The notes under the pieces: generated by a model
What the model was told of the DNA's origin: nothing
What the model saw: the letters and a program-made list of their open reading frames with translations, nothing else
Databases searched by the model: none
Program-made: the position numbers and the translations under genes
Shown here: piece by piece, positions 13,501 to 25,254 of the stretch
Layout: each line of letters opens with the position of its first letter
Numbering within the stretch: the first letter of the stretch is position 1
Assembly: GCA_013350335.1 (NCBI GenBank)
Contig: CM023540.1
Span: forward strand, 26,019,175 to 26,083,174
Direction of reading: 5' to 3'
Source of the DNA: Chimonanthus salicifolius
Taxonomy: Eukaryota; Streptophyta; Magnoliopsida; Laurales; Calycanthaceae
Length of the DNA: 64,000 nucleotides

Positions 13501-14282
13501 GAATATGGCATCTTTTCTCTTCAACAGTGTCACAAGTAGAACAAATGCAAGTGTTTCATTTATATGATCAGGAGCGAAGAATTAAATTTTAAATTTGGGG
13601 AAAGCACCACAGTACTCAACAGTAACAGGAGAAAGGACCACTGATCAAGTATCTGAGAATTTTTATAAAATGGGACACCGCCCTTGTCTACTTTGTTTAC
13701 ACACATTTCGATTCAAAGGGTGAAAATCACTACACTTCTTCATTCCATATTTTCCAAAGAGAACTCGGGGTGTTTTTTCTTCTCGTGGGTGTGTGTATGT
13801 GTATGTGTATGTGTTGGGTTGTGGTTGTTGTTGGCGGAGGTGGTAGGAGGATTCGAATTACCATACAAAGAGTAGGGAATCCACATTCCGAAAGAAAAAG
13901 AGAACAAGTAGAAGATATACAAAAATAAGAAGCTAAATATTGTCAAGAAAATGAAACAAAAAACCAGAACTTAGACTCCCAAGAAGAATAAGAAAAAACC
14001 CAGATTTCTTACAATGGATAGATAGAAAGAGAGAGGGGAAGAGATAAGAGTCCGGACCTGGTCTTGCGGGAGGAGCAGAGGGGTAGTTTCATATTGGTCT
14101 CTTTCTAGAGCTCTCAGAAGTTTTGATGTTGAGAGCCTGGTATGATTTGCAAGGAGAGGATGAATTGCAGCAGTTCTGACAAGTCGGTTCTGAAGAGGAG
14201 GTGGAGATTGCTTGAGAGAAGAGAGCCTGGAAATGGAGCAGGGAAAGGGATTTGGAGATAAGGTGGTTATCAACGGTGCCAT
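10562..14282 (-). CDS. Predicted plastid protein, fibrillin/PAP-like (4 exons)
   Basis: Exons (minus strand) 14282-14058, 13449-13267, 12872-12813 and 10846-10562 (stop) are all phase 0 with GT-AG introns and give 250 residues. The first ~60 residues are rich in Ser, Thr, Pro and Leu, poor in acids and carry scattered Arg, typical of a chloroplast transit peptide (MAPLITTLSPNPF...). Residues 76-136 begin with a helical segment and end SPGRTWMLIFTAQ. Exon 3 reads GRLERGNYFPVTAIQRFDAA. Residues 157-250 read as a beta-rich domain ending WFYVDEEIAVAQGR...FWCRCRRVT. The C-terminal 'YxDEE..R' pattern resembles plastid-lipid-associated (fibrillin) proteins, but this is a weak match. An independent conserved plastid family is equally possible. 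The gene is well supported; the function is not. Confidence 0.8.
10859..11010. repeat. Imperfect local duplication in intron 3
   Basis: A segment containing 'cactacaaactttctgct' occurs at about 10909-10926 and again at about 10965-10982, followed in each case by similar 'atatt/taatg..agt/ggt' and 'actgatcat/attgatcat' sequence. It appears to be a degraded ~58-bp tandem duplication. Confidence 0.6.
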
Positions 14283-14399
14283 CTTCCAGCATTGGTACAT
14301 CCATTAATTTCTTGTGTCGTTGCCTTATCGACTATGGTGAGTTGACAGAACTAAGCAGCTGCGAATGATTGAGATTTGTGAGGTCGAGTTTTCCCTTCC

Positions 14400-16573
14400 A
14401 TTTTAACAGTCAAGCGTCACACTCTCTGCTTTTCTCTAACTTTGATTAAAAAAAATTGAATCCTATTTTTCGACCTTGTCGACCCGAACTAGTTCTAATA
14501 CAGTTTAATTTGTTTAAAAGTTATTGTAATCATATTTACTTTTTCTTATTTTCTTTCACAAAATACTATTTTCAATTGTTTGCTATTAAACTATCCTAAT
14601 TTTTTTAAATAGTTCATACATTGAAAGAAAAAGAGACATAAAAGTGCACATATATCAAAAGTACAAATTAAAAAAAAAAATTACAAATATCCTGAAAATT
14701 CTAGACATCCACTGCCCCAAACCAGACATACTTAGCAAGTACACATCAAGAAATTGCCTGTATCATCACAGCATATTCCATAAATACCCTATTATTACAT
14801 TTCCACTAAAGACTCTAAATAGTGACAAAAAGGGCCAAGTGCCACAACAAACAATATTTTGTAAAAACCAAAATAATATCCCAAACAAAAGATAGTTCAA
14901 CCACCAAATTCATCTCTTCCAAAGCTTGTAGAGAGAAATGACACACAGTGACTATGGTTTTTCATCTTTTATGTAATTTTTCTTGAGTCAGAATTTTCTC
15001 CAAATCCACCGTCTAAAGAAAGCTAATGGCCAGCCGCGGACCTTTAGAAGTCCAAATATTCAAGTTGACAATAACAAGTACAGTCATTTGATTATACCAG
15101 TTGTACAAAGACTTGACAGAGAAGGATCTAGCCGAGTCACAAATTTTTAGGATTTTCACATATCTTCAATAATTTATTCTTATAATATAACAATATATTA
15201 TGTCATAATAATGGCATATTAACATCATGATTTAAGACAGTTTAAAATGGTTTGACTCAACTACTGATCCTAATTAAACCAAATTATAATAACAAACGGT
15301 TTGATTATTAATTTAATTTTTAAAACATTGATTTGCATCAATGTTCGAAAACTCAAACTCGAAATCGAAAACATTGATTGAATTTCTTTTTTCTTATTGC
15401 GTGGTAGAGGAACTAAAATGGTTTCTATGGCTTGACTCATCCAACAATTGCTGAACATCAACCATCAAGCACCACCAATAACACATACATCAACATAGTT
15501 ACACGATGGAATTTTTTTCATCAATTTATTCAATTAAATTAGGAGCTGTTTGTAATTTCCATATCATGAAAAATGAAAGTCTTCTCTCTTCAGGAATAAG
15601 AGCTATTTGCCAAGAAAACAAAAAACTTTTCTTTTTCTTCTAAAGAATTCATTCTCCACAAGGACAGAAAATTTTAGAAAACAGTCTCACGCACCAAGAC
15701 AACACTTCATTTTCAACAAAAATAAATAAAGATTTTAATGCAAATAACAAAAATATCAAGTTTTCAACCCTCCATGAAACCAAATTTCATAGCATATGTT
15801 AAATGATATAAATTAATCTACTTTTAAAATTATTTTTCTCAAAAAAATAGACAAACATCTTAAATGTTGAGTAGTCAAATACAAGAACCAGTGACATTTC
15901 AATCATAAATGGCAGTTCTAAAAGCAATTGACGGAGGCAAACTCCACAATGTTGGGTCAAAAGACTCAGCCAAAAGCCTTGGACTCTTTGATTCTCATTG
16001 GGCATAGGTTTCTAAGCTCTAATCACGCCTCCAAAGACTTGGATTGATGAAGTAAGATAGATAGACCATGATAGATTGGAGATTGTAGAATGACAAACAA
16101 ATAAAAACCCGAATAGATGAGAAAATCCAACTCACCCATGGAATTCCCTGAGTGATGAAAGGTTGAGATCAAACATCCACTCCACTCTTCTTCCAAAATT
16201 TCAGAAGTTCAAAGGCCAAGGATACAGAAAATTTCAATTTTGAACTGATTGCATCAATCAGTCATTTCACATTGGGTATGAACCTGTAAAAATTGGAAAA
16301 CTTTTGTGAATCAGTTGGAACTCGTCTTTGATATTGTTGTGCACTCCTGAATAGAAGCATAAGAACCACAAATCGTTCCCACTCCAACTGGAGTTCTGCC
16401 ATTCATAAGAAACACTATTATACATTTCCATCAGGCCTCACATAAATCAATCACCTGATGTGAAATTCATTCCGATAATGCTTTTGAATCTTTTCAACTC
16501 CAGCAACTGCAGCCACGGCACTTTTCTCTCCAGAAATTTTGAAGATGGGAGTAACAGAAAATAAAATACAGTT
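14400..16573. other. Intergenic region between the plastid-protein gene and ASF1 (3' side)
   Basis: AT-rich sequence with no recognisable gene or element on either strand. The last part (about 16440-16573) is probably the 3' UTR of ASF1. Open frames here are short and lack protein character. Confidence 0.5.
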
Positions 16574-19500
16574 TCAGTTGGGGAGTCCCGGTGCTGACTC
16601 TGGTTCGTCGTTGGAATCATCAGGGGGTGGAGGTCCTCCATTCTCGTTTGTTTCAGGATGGAAGTTAATGGGAAATTTAGTGACACGGGGTTTGTCAGCT
16701 AAGATATTCCGCTGTACCCTATCAATCAAAACCTTAGGGGGCGGTTCTTCTCGGAGCTGCTCGTCATCGTAGTCATTGTTTACATAGTAGCCCACTCTAA
16801 TGAACTCCTGTCCCAGGTAAGAGCAGGTTAGCAGCAGCACTGTTACACCAATTATATCCCCTTCGGGGATCTTTGAGGGGTCCGGTGGGTCTGCCTGGCA
16901 ACACCACAATAAGAATCTATGTCAATTTGATGTTAATGCAACTTCTTTTTTCACTCAGCTGCAAACAAAAGACAAGACAATTCAGTATATAATTACACTA
17001 ATTACAGTTGATGTTTATTGCAGTTTCAATGGTTGACAGATTAATTTGACAGATGTGAAAGCAGGAGCAAAACAAGAAATTTTCTTGGGGGGGCATTATA
17101 TTTGGCTGTCATTAGTCGCCAATCTATGAATTCCACCCCATGCTTCAGGCAAATGCATATTTCAGTTTTCGGGGCATTATGTAAGAAAAGGAAGGCTTCC
17201 AAAATTTTGAGGGTTGCATCATCAGAATATTAGTCGAGGGAGTATATTTTCCAAATTTTGGGATTTCCATTGTATTATGGGAAGATGTCACAGAAAATAA
17301 AATTCAATAAATCTTCACTAAGTGTTACAAACATGATCCCCAACCATAACTCAAACCCACACTCATGTTAAAAATCTAACTGGTCATTGATTCAATTCAA
17401 AACAGCAGGCCACTTTAAGATGAAGTGAATCATGTTTGCTGCAAGATTTATAAATTATTACATAATTTATTTACATATAAGAAAAGTGCAAGAAACGATG
17501 GTAGGAATTATATTTACATGTGAGATTGTAACCAATGTTGTGAAAATCGAATCGTATCGTAAATCGTTAATACATCTTGAATCGCAAATCGTGTATCGTA
17601 AATCGTAGAATCGTAAGATTCATAAGTGTTTTTCCTAAAAATATTTAATATATGAAATAACGTAAAATATATCTAAAATGTAATAACATGAGCAATTCTC
17701 CAACTTTCTTTCAATATGAAGTGAATTCTATATAATCAATGCATTGGAGCTCAAATTTCAATCCTCCAACTCCTAAAAGTATAAGACCAGTATATAATCC
17801 AACTATACTGTGAAAAGTCAATAATGAACTAAAAAAACCCTCAAAAAATCGAAAAGTCTTAAATGTTGATCAACTCAATCCTTAAAAACCATTAAAACGA
17901 AATGTTTCATGCTTTCACACTCCTGATAACCCATAATTCTATTATTTATTTGAATCATAAGATTTGTTAATAGAGACGAATCGTTCCTCTTATTATATCG
18001 TATGAATCGTAAAATACTAATCGTGTATCGTAAGATTTTAACAACCATGATCGTGACTACCCTTTGTAGAGCCCACTGGCATATCATGGGGTAAAGTGAA
18101 ATGTGTGTGCAAACTAGTGATTGTTTTTTTTTTTTTTAATGAAATTAGTGGCATGTAGCAAATAGATGGGTGTCAAATTTGGATGACAGACAATTCATGG
18201 GGAGTAAGGAAGTCTTAAGGATTTGTATAGGTCAAAGAGAGGCCCCACTAACAAACTGACGGGTATACTCCTAATGGGGCTGTTCTTAGAAGTTTCCAAT
18301 GAAAGAATGTTTTATTGGAACAATCACTTAAACACAGATATGTTTGGAAATAATTTGGTATAATTGCCCATGAAAGAGAGTGAGGAACATGGAGTTGTCA
18401 TAGATCTGGGGGGAGCGGGTACAATTGTGAGAAAAATTGAAAGAGAGAATAGGAGCTTTAAGAGGGAGAGTTAAAAACAGGGTTACATGGGTTGCTTCAT
18501 TTACCTACATTCTACAAGTCGGATTGCAGGTCGAATAACCTCATGGTTCATCTTTCTTAATGGTTTGCCATTTTGCAACAAATCATGGTATTATCCAGCA
18601 ATTTTGTAGCACTGCTACGTGGTAACATATATCGCTATTGGATGTCTTGGGTTCAAACCATGGGAGCCCAATGAACGGCCACTTCCCATGGGAATATGTA
18701 TAGAGTAAGGTCCCATCAATTTACCCGGTGTGTGCAGATAGGGGAGTTTTTATACACCCCGGAGGACTAGTTGGGTGCGACGCCTAGACACCTTCGGATC
18801 TCAAATAAAAAAACATACATCGCTGTTGGATAATACTAGCAAAAGATGCATATAAAAATGGAATAAGATCATATTAACATACTCTTAAAATTAATAAAAT
18901 TTTTTGAAAATTAAATAATTATTACAAATATATAATTGTAGAAAACAGAACTTTTTAAGTAAAAGACAAATAAATTAGAGAATAATTTAAATGTTAAAAA
19001 CTAAAAACAGAAATACAATTAATGATGATATGCACCTTAATGCATGCACAAATACAAAATCTTAGATTTTGGAACTTGGAATGCATGTATCCACTTCTCA
19101 TTAAGTCAGTGTAAGGACCTACTGATTTTGGCAATCCATTTTCCCCTGGAAAGGGAATTCTGATAGCATGTTTTAAGATAATATGAAAAAATTGCAATGA
19201 GTCGCATGCATATGAATATAGGTGAGAGACATTAGGAAACAAAAATTGAGAGATACAAATATGGTGCGATAACAGGACATGTTAGAAAGGGGTCAAGGAA
19301 CCAAAAGTAAGAGGTTGTTTCTTTATTTCCTGGAGGAAAGCAATTCCTAGGAAAAGATTGTGTTTGGATTTGGCTCATGTCATGCAGTAGGTGATATGAA
19401 ATCCAGCCTCGCCTCAAGCTGTGGAAACCCCACATTTTTGACAATTTTGTAATTTATGTAAAAATCATTATTTTCGTTAAAATAATGAAGAAAACCTCCT

Positions 19501-21655
19501 TCTCCTAATTAAATTTTCCTTCACCCACCCCCCAACGTGGGAAATGGATTACAAGGAAAAAACGAAAAGGTCTCATTTTGTGAGTTCTTAGCTAAAAGCC
19601 CTTATTTCATGGAAAAAGAGATAAAGCATATCATTCTGCATGCTCTTTATTTTCTATTACTTGGAAAACTGGAAAAGACAAACAGCCCCTAAGGGAGATA
19701 TATGGAGAACAAAAATAGACCAAGGAGAGGAGAAAATACTCGATTCAACTAGAAGAGAAAAAATATGTTGGCTTGATATAGTCCTTTTTTTTTCTAGTTT
19801 TTTCCTACTTTCTCCTTGGTTGTGGTGTCTTGGTGTCCTTGGTGTTTTGGGTGGGTGCTTAGTGACTCCTTTTCCTCTTGTACTTTTTTCTACTTTTTCC
19901 CATGGCTTGTGCCCCTTAATGAAGTTACCATTAAAAAAAGAGAATTTGAAAAAATGGGGAAAAACAGAACGGAAATGAGGTTGAAAAAGGCAAAAGGAAA
20001 TGTTGATGTTATTATGATTTATTTTTAACAACAAAAAGAAATTTTGAAGATATTTTTAGAACATCGTAATAAGTACCGAATTATTGGTTGGTGATAAAAT
20101 TGTGAGGAAAAAAATGTATATGGCACTTATTTTTGTGCCAATAGAACCATGGTCACCACACATCCCCTTGCATGACAAGAATCTTCAGCAAAAACACGGA
20201 TGGTCGTACAGGTATCAACCAAAATGCAAACAAGGATATATCAAAATAGACCTAACTAAATAATAATAATAATAATGAGTTCTGAATGATTCAGTTATAA
20301 TTGCCTGGAACACAAAACGGTAGTTGCCAACGTTGACAGGTCCAACAAGAACACTCTCCAACATTTGATCATAAGTCTCATCCTCAGCAGATCCAACATA
20401 GATGAGTTTCCATTCCAAGTCTGCAAAATGAGCAGGAAGAAATCAATACTCACAAAAACAGACAAGATCTATAATGTTAGCAAACCAAGCCTTTTACTGA
20501 ACAAAAATTATTCAGATAAAGCGAAAGCTAAAGTTCTCCCTCCACCCCATCTTCAACGTTGTGGAAAATATTTCAGATGAATGGGAAGTTGAAGCTAATT
20601 TTATCAAATTTTTAATGATAAATGACACAATTCCACAACCATAGTGCTTGCAATAATGAGCTCCTTCCAATTACACTTAGGCCTTTGTCATGAAGAAACT
20701 TATTACTTTTCCTTCTGCAAAAAAGAAAAACTTTCTATTGCATATTCTGCACCTCATCAGACAAGCTAGGAAGTCGTGATGTTCAGGCACTTCAAAATAG
20801 AGAGCACATCTGTGTAGAAAAATAAAGTATGCTATTTGATACTTGTTTATGTGCATGATCTTGCATATTTAGTACCGGTTTTTAGCTTCTCAGAAGTGGA
20901 TGACAGGGATATGAACTACAAAGGATTGATTCAGTAGGACAATAAATTGATGCACGAAGGAGAAAAACTCTTACTTAAATAGAATCATCACTCATGTCAA
21001 TTAAGTTGTACTGCGAACTACAATATCAAGCTATTTCTCACTTATTGATTGTGTCTTCAACTTGCATGCACCTGGAATTCTAGAGCTTGCTCCAATGGGT
21101 AAGAAGAAATGGGAATGTCATTTGTGATAATTGGAGCACACATACATAGAAGACCAGATACATCTCTGATACAAAGAACCAAAAGGTTACAGGAAGATAA
21201 TACAGGGAAAAGGGAGACTATTAAATACTTAGACTGAGGTGGTAAGAATACATTGCAGTGAGAAAGAAGATATAATTTTTGATGAAGTAGAGTGAAAATG
21301 TAAGCGCAGAAAGCAGACCATAGATGGGAGTGATGCCTTTAATGACTACGACAAGGACGTGCCAAAAGCATATCTTTTGAATCATAATCAATGTGCTAAA
21401 GAAATAATTCTCACAGTAATCAAGGGTCAAACGTAGATGTTATCAGATAAGAGCAAAAATGATTGCAGAAACCCTAATTAGACATATTTCTGTGTCAAAT
21501 CAAATCAAAAAAAAAAAAAAATGAGAGATTTGGGGTACTGAGTTACCGTCTTTGAGAGGGATCAAGCACTCGTAGGAGATCTCGAATTGGAAAGGATTGA
21601 GAAACGGAGCCGGATTGTCCAACACCGTCACGTTCGTTATACTAACTGCGCTCAT
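16574..21655 (-). CDS. ASF1: Histone H3-H4 chaperone ASF1 (3 exons)
   Basis: Exons (minus strand) 21655-21547, 20420-20305 and 16894-16574 encode 181 residues. ASF1 carries H3-H4 dimers in the nucleus and hands them to CAF-1 (replication-coupled) or HIRA (replication-independent) assembly. Residues 1-155 form the conserved immunoglobulin-like core, starting [18 protein letters not shown]. Residues known in yeast and animal ASF1 to contact H3 or HIRA are at the same positions: D36/D37, E49, D54, D88, V94, R108 and Y112. The C-terminal tail (156-181) is short and Pro/Asp/Glu-rich, as in other ASF1 tails. Intron 1 (1.1 kb) is GT-AG; intron 2 (3.4 kb) begins with GC. Intron 2 carries a hAT-like element, a SINE and a LINE tail. 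Upstream sequence has an E2F-type site and a telo-box. Confidence 0.96.
17533..18049. mobile_element. hAT-like MITE in ASF1 intron 2
   Basis: The left end CAATGTTGTGAAAATC and the reverse complement of the right end, CATGGTTGTTAAAATC, match at most positions and have the CA...TG borders of hAT elements. They are flanked by degenerate 8-bp duplications: attgtaac (17525-17532) and atcgtgac (18050-18057). Both subterminal regions are arrays of the motif ATCGTA/AATCGT in varying order. No transposase is encoded, so it is non-autonomous. Confidence 0.7.
18644..18811 (+). mobile_element. 5'-truncated tRNA-derived SINE
   Basis: Flanked by a 20-bp duplication with two mismatches (18624-18643 and 18812-18831). 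It begins inside the B-box region (GGGTTCAAACC) and continues through 'cacttcccatggg', 'cccggtgtgtgcagatagggg' and a short A-rich tail. It is the same family as the copy at 48549. It lies in ASF1 intron 2, antisense to the gene. Confidence 0.85.
19765..19940 (+). mobile_element. LINE 3' tail fragment
   Basis: A T-rich leader and 'ccttggtgttttgggtggg' are followed by 'ccccttaatgaagttaccattaaaaaa', the same 3' terminus seen at other LINE ends in this window (about 4160 in plus orientation, about 37020 in minus). It is antisense to ASF1, in intron 2. The open frames on both strands here are incidental. Confidence 0.6.
20303..20304 (-). other. ASF1: Non-canonical GC 5' splice site of ASF1 intron 2
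   Basis: Exon 2 must end at 20305 to give ...NYRFVFQ followed by ADPPDPSK from exon 3 (starts 16894). The intron therefore begins GCAATT after CAG rather than GT. No GT within the last exon codons restores both frame and conserved protein. GC-AG introns are a known minor class processed by the U2 spliceosome. Confidence 0.85.
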
Positions 21656-21704
21656 TCTCTAAATCCTCATCAAATTCCAAAACCCTAAAGAATCCAAGAA
21701 CCCC

Positions 21705-21720
21705 AAACCCTAACCCTAAC
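21705..21720 (-). promoter_or_regulatory. Telo-box upstream of the ASF1 start codon
   Basis: AAACCCTAACCCTAAC on the plus strand, 50-65 bp upstream of the ASF1 ATG, with further AACCCTAAA at about 21680. In plants this interstitial telomere-type motif is common near transcription starts of proliferation and translation genes, often with other cell-cycle elements. Confidence 0.7.
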
Positions 21721-21778
21721 GGAATCCACCTCTCTCGCTCTCTCTCTCCGATGGGTTTAACGGAATCCAGTAATCCAC

Positions 21779-21805
21779 CTCTCTCTCTCTCTCTCTCTCT
21801 CTCTC
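21779..21805. repeat. (CT)n microsatellite in the ASF1 5' region
   Basis: About 13 CT units, preceded by a shorter CT run at about 21730-21748. On the ASF1 strand this reads as GA repeats, within the probable 5' UTR or core promoter. Confidence 0.85.
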
Positions 21806-21892
21806 GGATGGGTTTATGAACCACGGACTGTGGGTTTATGAATCACGACTAATGACCTTACAGAGAGAAGTGCACGGCTAATGTACGGACAA

Positions 21893-21900
21893 GCGGGAAA
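21893..21900 (-). promoter_or_regulatory. E2F-type site upstream of ASF1
   Basis: TTTCCCGC on the ASF1 strand (GCGGGAAA on the plus strand), about 240 bp upstream of the start codon, matches the plant E2F consensus TTTSSCGC. A weaker GC-rich relative (GGCGGGAG) lies at 21958-21965. Arabidopsis ASF1 genes are reported E2F targets, which fits S-phase expression. Confidence 0.65.
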
Positions 21901-22161
21901 AAGAGGGACGGGGTGACCGGTAGTAGCCGGTAGCTGGAGGACAAGGGTGAAAAGATTGGCGGGAGATTTTTGACTTCTCGTGACCTATAATTGGAGGAAA
22001 ATTAGGGACAAATGAAGCAAATAGGCATCGTAGGGATTCATTTAATGGTTTATCCACATAAATATGTAATTGTTAGAGATGTAATATTAAGATAAATACC
22101 TAATACAATAAATGAAAATAAAAAATAAAAAATGTATAATATAAAAATCATCATAATAAAA

Positions 22162-23118
22162 GGTTGACCATATAGACACCCAGATTTTCTTTCTCTACAC
22201 ACTTGTTTTAAAAAAAAATAGGTGAAATTACCCTTTTGCCCTTTTATTTGTTGAAAAATACGGTAATTCGAATTCCATTTTTGAACGTATTTGCAATATG
22301 TGGGCTGTGGAGTGTGATTTTCAAACGAGATTTTTTCTCGACCGATTTTTACAAACAAGGTATCAATATTCATCACTCTGAATTTTATGAACTCCGAGAC
22401 TAATTTTAAGTGAAAAGGGAATAGTTTTGTACTTAAAAAATTGTACCTAAATAATTAAGGAAAAATGACATTCTCTCTTAATTCTTTGGGTAGGATTTTT
22501 TAAGCCCAAAACATACTATTTTCATTTAAAATCAATCTCAAAGTTCATAAAATTTAAATAGATAATTTTAATATCTTGTTTGTAGAAATAGGTCGAGAAA
22601 CCGCATCTCTGCCAACTATAACATTTGCGCGGTTTGGCTCGAGTTTTTAAAAGAGTCAGTTTCTCGACCTATTTTTACAAAAAAGGTATTAAAATTCATC
22701 TATTTTGAATTTTATGAACTGCGGGACTAATTTTAAGTGAAAAATGTATAGTTTTGAACTTAAAAAAGTGTATCCAAAGAATTAAGAGGGAAGACCATTT
22801 TTTCTTAATTTTTTGGGTATAATTTTTTAGCCCAAAATATACCTTTTCACTAAAAATCAGTCCCAAAATTCATAAAATTTAAAGAAAATGAATTTTGATA
22901 CATTATTTGTAAAAATCGGTCGAGAAACGACCTTATTTGAAAATCCTAGCCCACATACTCTAGGTTCATTCGAACAAACCAAAAATTCGTTCGAATGATG
23001 CGGTGGAATTCAAATGACATTTTTTTCTCAAAAATAAAAAGGCAAAAGAGTAATTTTACCTGATTTTTTGAAAACAAGTGTATAAAGAAAGAAAATTCAA
23101 GTGTCTATATAACCGGCC
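22162..23118. mobile_element. Long inverted-repeat (foldback) element
   Basis: About 957 bp. The outer ~90 bp at each end are near-perfect inverted repeats sharing ATATAGACAC, TTTTCTTTCT and ACACTTGTTTT. Complementarity continues to the middle (about 22620). Each half is also an inverted repeat of its own, with the motif GGTCGAGAAAC appearing four times in alternating orientation (about 22345, 22590, 22660 and 22915). Flanks taataaaa and aaataaaa suggest an 8-bp duplication with one mismatch. No protein is encoded. GG/CC termini and long repeats could also fit a Mutator-type foldback element. Confidence 0.8.
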
Positions 23119-24400
23119 AAATAAAAAGATTAGAAGTCTCTTAAAATGGATGCGTAGACATATAGAGGATCAAAATACTCATACAACTTTAATGCAAACG
23201 ATTGAATGATCGTAAATAAAAACTATAAAAAAAATTCATCAAAGACTTAGATTGATATAATTAAAAAATATATAATTTGTTGAAATATTGTAGATATATT
23301 TTGTAGAAAGCTGCATTAAAAAAAATCTTAACAGATTTACTTTAAATAAATGAAATAAAAAAGTTTGGTGGTAATAATGATTATTAAAAATGTCAAAAAA
23401 TCAAATGATTTAAAAATAAAAATGTATAAAATAAATTTGAAAAGCTTTAAATATTTTAGTCTAAATTACATAGGTATATTGGATTATTAATATAGAGATA
23501 ATGAAATATTATCATAATAAAATTTGATATTCTTTTTTTAATGATATTTTAAAAATGTAAAGGTGACATAAAAGTAGAGACGTTAAAATATTGAAAATAT
23601 TTACAACACAGAAGAAAATCATATGCTATAGTAGCATTTTTAGTGGGAGAGATTAACTATCAAGTCATTATCCTTTTTTATATAAAATAAATTTTTGAAT
23701 AATGGAGAAAATTGATTCTTATGGTTGGCTTGGTTAGTGGGTCATTCAAGTTGATCCACTAAGTCAGGAAGGGCGTGGGCTACCTTATTAAGCTACCACT
23801 TATGTTTCAAGGTTCGGTACCATAGACTCAATCAACTCATATTTCTTCCCCTGGTTCTTTCTCCAACTATTTAAATTTGAGGCTGAAGTTTTAAGGATTG
23901 CATGATGATAAAGACAAAAGAATAATGTCTTCTTTTAATTGAATGAGTCGGAAGTAATTTTAATTAGTGGGCTAAAGGATTGAAACAACCTCCTTGGAGA
24001 CCGAACACTGTAATAAGGGAGATAAGAGCTCTCACTTTGAATAACGAGATATCATTCGTCCTAATCAGATGCATGTAGCTAATGGTTAGCCAAGAATGAA
24101 ATAGATTACATTAACAGGCATTTTCTTCTTTAAAACAATGATAGAAGGTTTTCTAATGTGTCCAGATGTTCGAAGCCTCAGCTCCAAAGATGTATTTATG
24201 TCTTTCCTTTATTACTTTCAGGGTTGAAACTTTATAGACCTTTTTTTTCTCTATTTATACTTATTTCTTACTTTTAATATATTTAACCTTGTTACCGTTA
24301 TTAAAAAAAAAAAAACTTCAATGTCATTTAGCCTATCTATTTAAGTTGACATCTATAATTTGATTTGGACCCATTTTCCATGGGCCAACTAACAATCTGA

Positions 24401-24451
24401 AGTGTGCACATGCTCTAAAGGATTAGTCAGGTGAAACACCTGGACACCAAA
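24401..24451 (+). mobile_element. 3' fragment of the tRNA-derived SINE
   Basis: About 51 bp matching the SINE 3' region (gcacatgctctaaaggattagtcaggtg, compare 48679-48705), flanked by an 11-bp perfect duplication, taacaatctga (24390-24400 and 24452-24462). It is severely 5'-truncated. Confidence 0.7.
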
Positions 24452-25208
24452 TAACAATCTGATGTCTATAGAATCAAAATCAGCAATTTTTACAAGTACA
24501 ACAATGAACGTTTAACAAGTTTGCATCCAAACCCGACTTCTAATCACTGGATGCCTTTGGTTGGGGTGAAAGTAAAATGTAGAAATCTTGCAAAGTGAGA
24601 GAATAGAATACGTTGAGAAAAAATAAAATAATACTCTCTTTGTCTTAATTTAATTGTCTTATATATATATTTTGAGACACTCTCAAAATAATTGTCTCAT
24701 ATACATTTTAGAAGAATTATAGGATGTTGGAGAGAAGTACATAAATCTTTTGAGATCCCTTCTTTAAAAAAATCAAAATTTTAAAATAGAACAACTAAAA
24801 TATGATAGAAAGAATATATAAATATAAAAGAATTAGAGAGGAAAGAGTTTCTCTCATAATCTTCAGACCACAAGAGCCTTTAGACTACCGGGGAGAACAG
24901 TCATGTCTTTGATTGGAGAATCCGATATTTCTGACAAGCAGCCAACTCTAGTTATTGAATTCACTAGTTAAAAGGTGTTCATATAAGAAACATACATAGC
25001 ACTGTTCAGACATCTTAGATGCAGAACTCAAGACCTATTTAATATTCTTATTAAATAATGTGTTCAATTTTTAAGAGAGAGAGAGAGAGAGAGAGAGAAC
25101 ATATTAAATCCAATGATGAAAATCACTTCGGTGTTTCATAAGGTGATCTTGACAATTCATAAGATAGTAAGATGTGTAGAGGGGTCGAGATTGGATAAAA
25201 AATGGAGT

Positions 25209-25210
<2 letters not shown>

Positions 25211-25250
<40 letters not shown>
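25211..25250. repeat. (AT)n microsatellite
   Basis: Twenty uninterrupted AT units downstream of LIG6. A (GA)n run of about 13 units precedes it at about 25075-25100. Confidence 0.9.

Positions 25251-25254
<4 letters not shown>

Noticed and set aside
19640..20034. Open frames on both strands inside ASF1 intron 2
   Set aside because: They overlap a LINE 3' tail and read low-complexity sequence.
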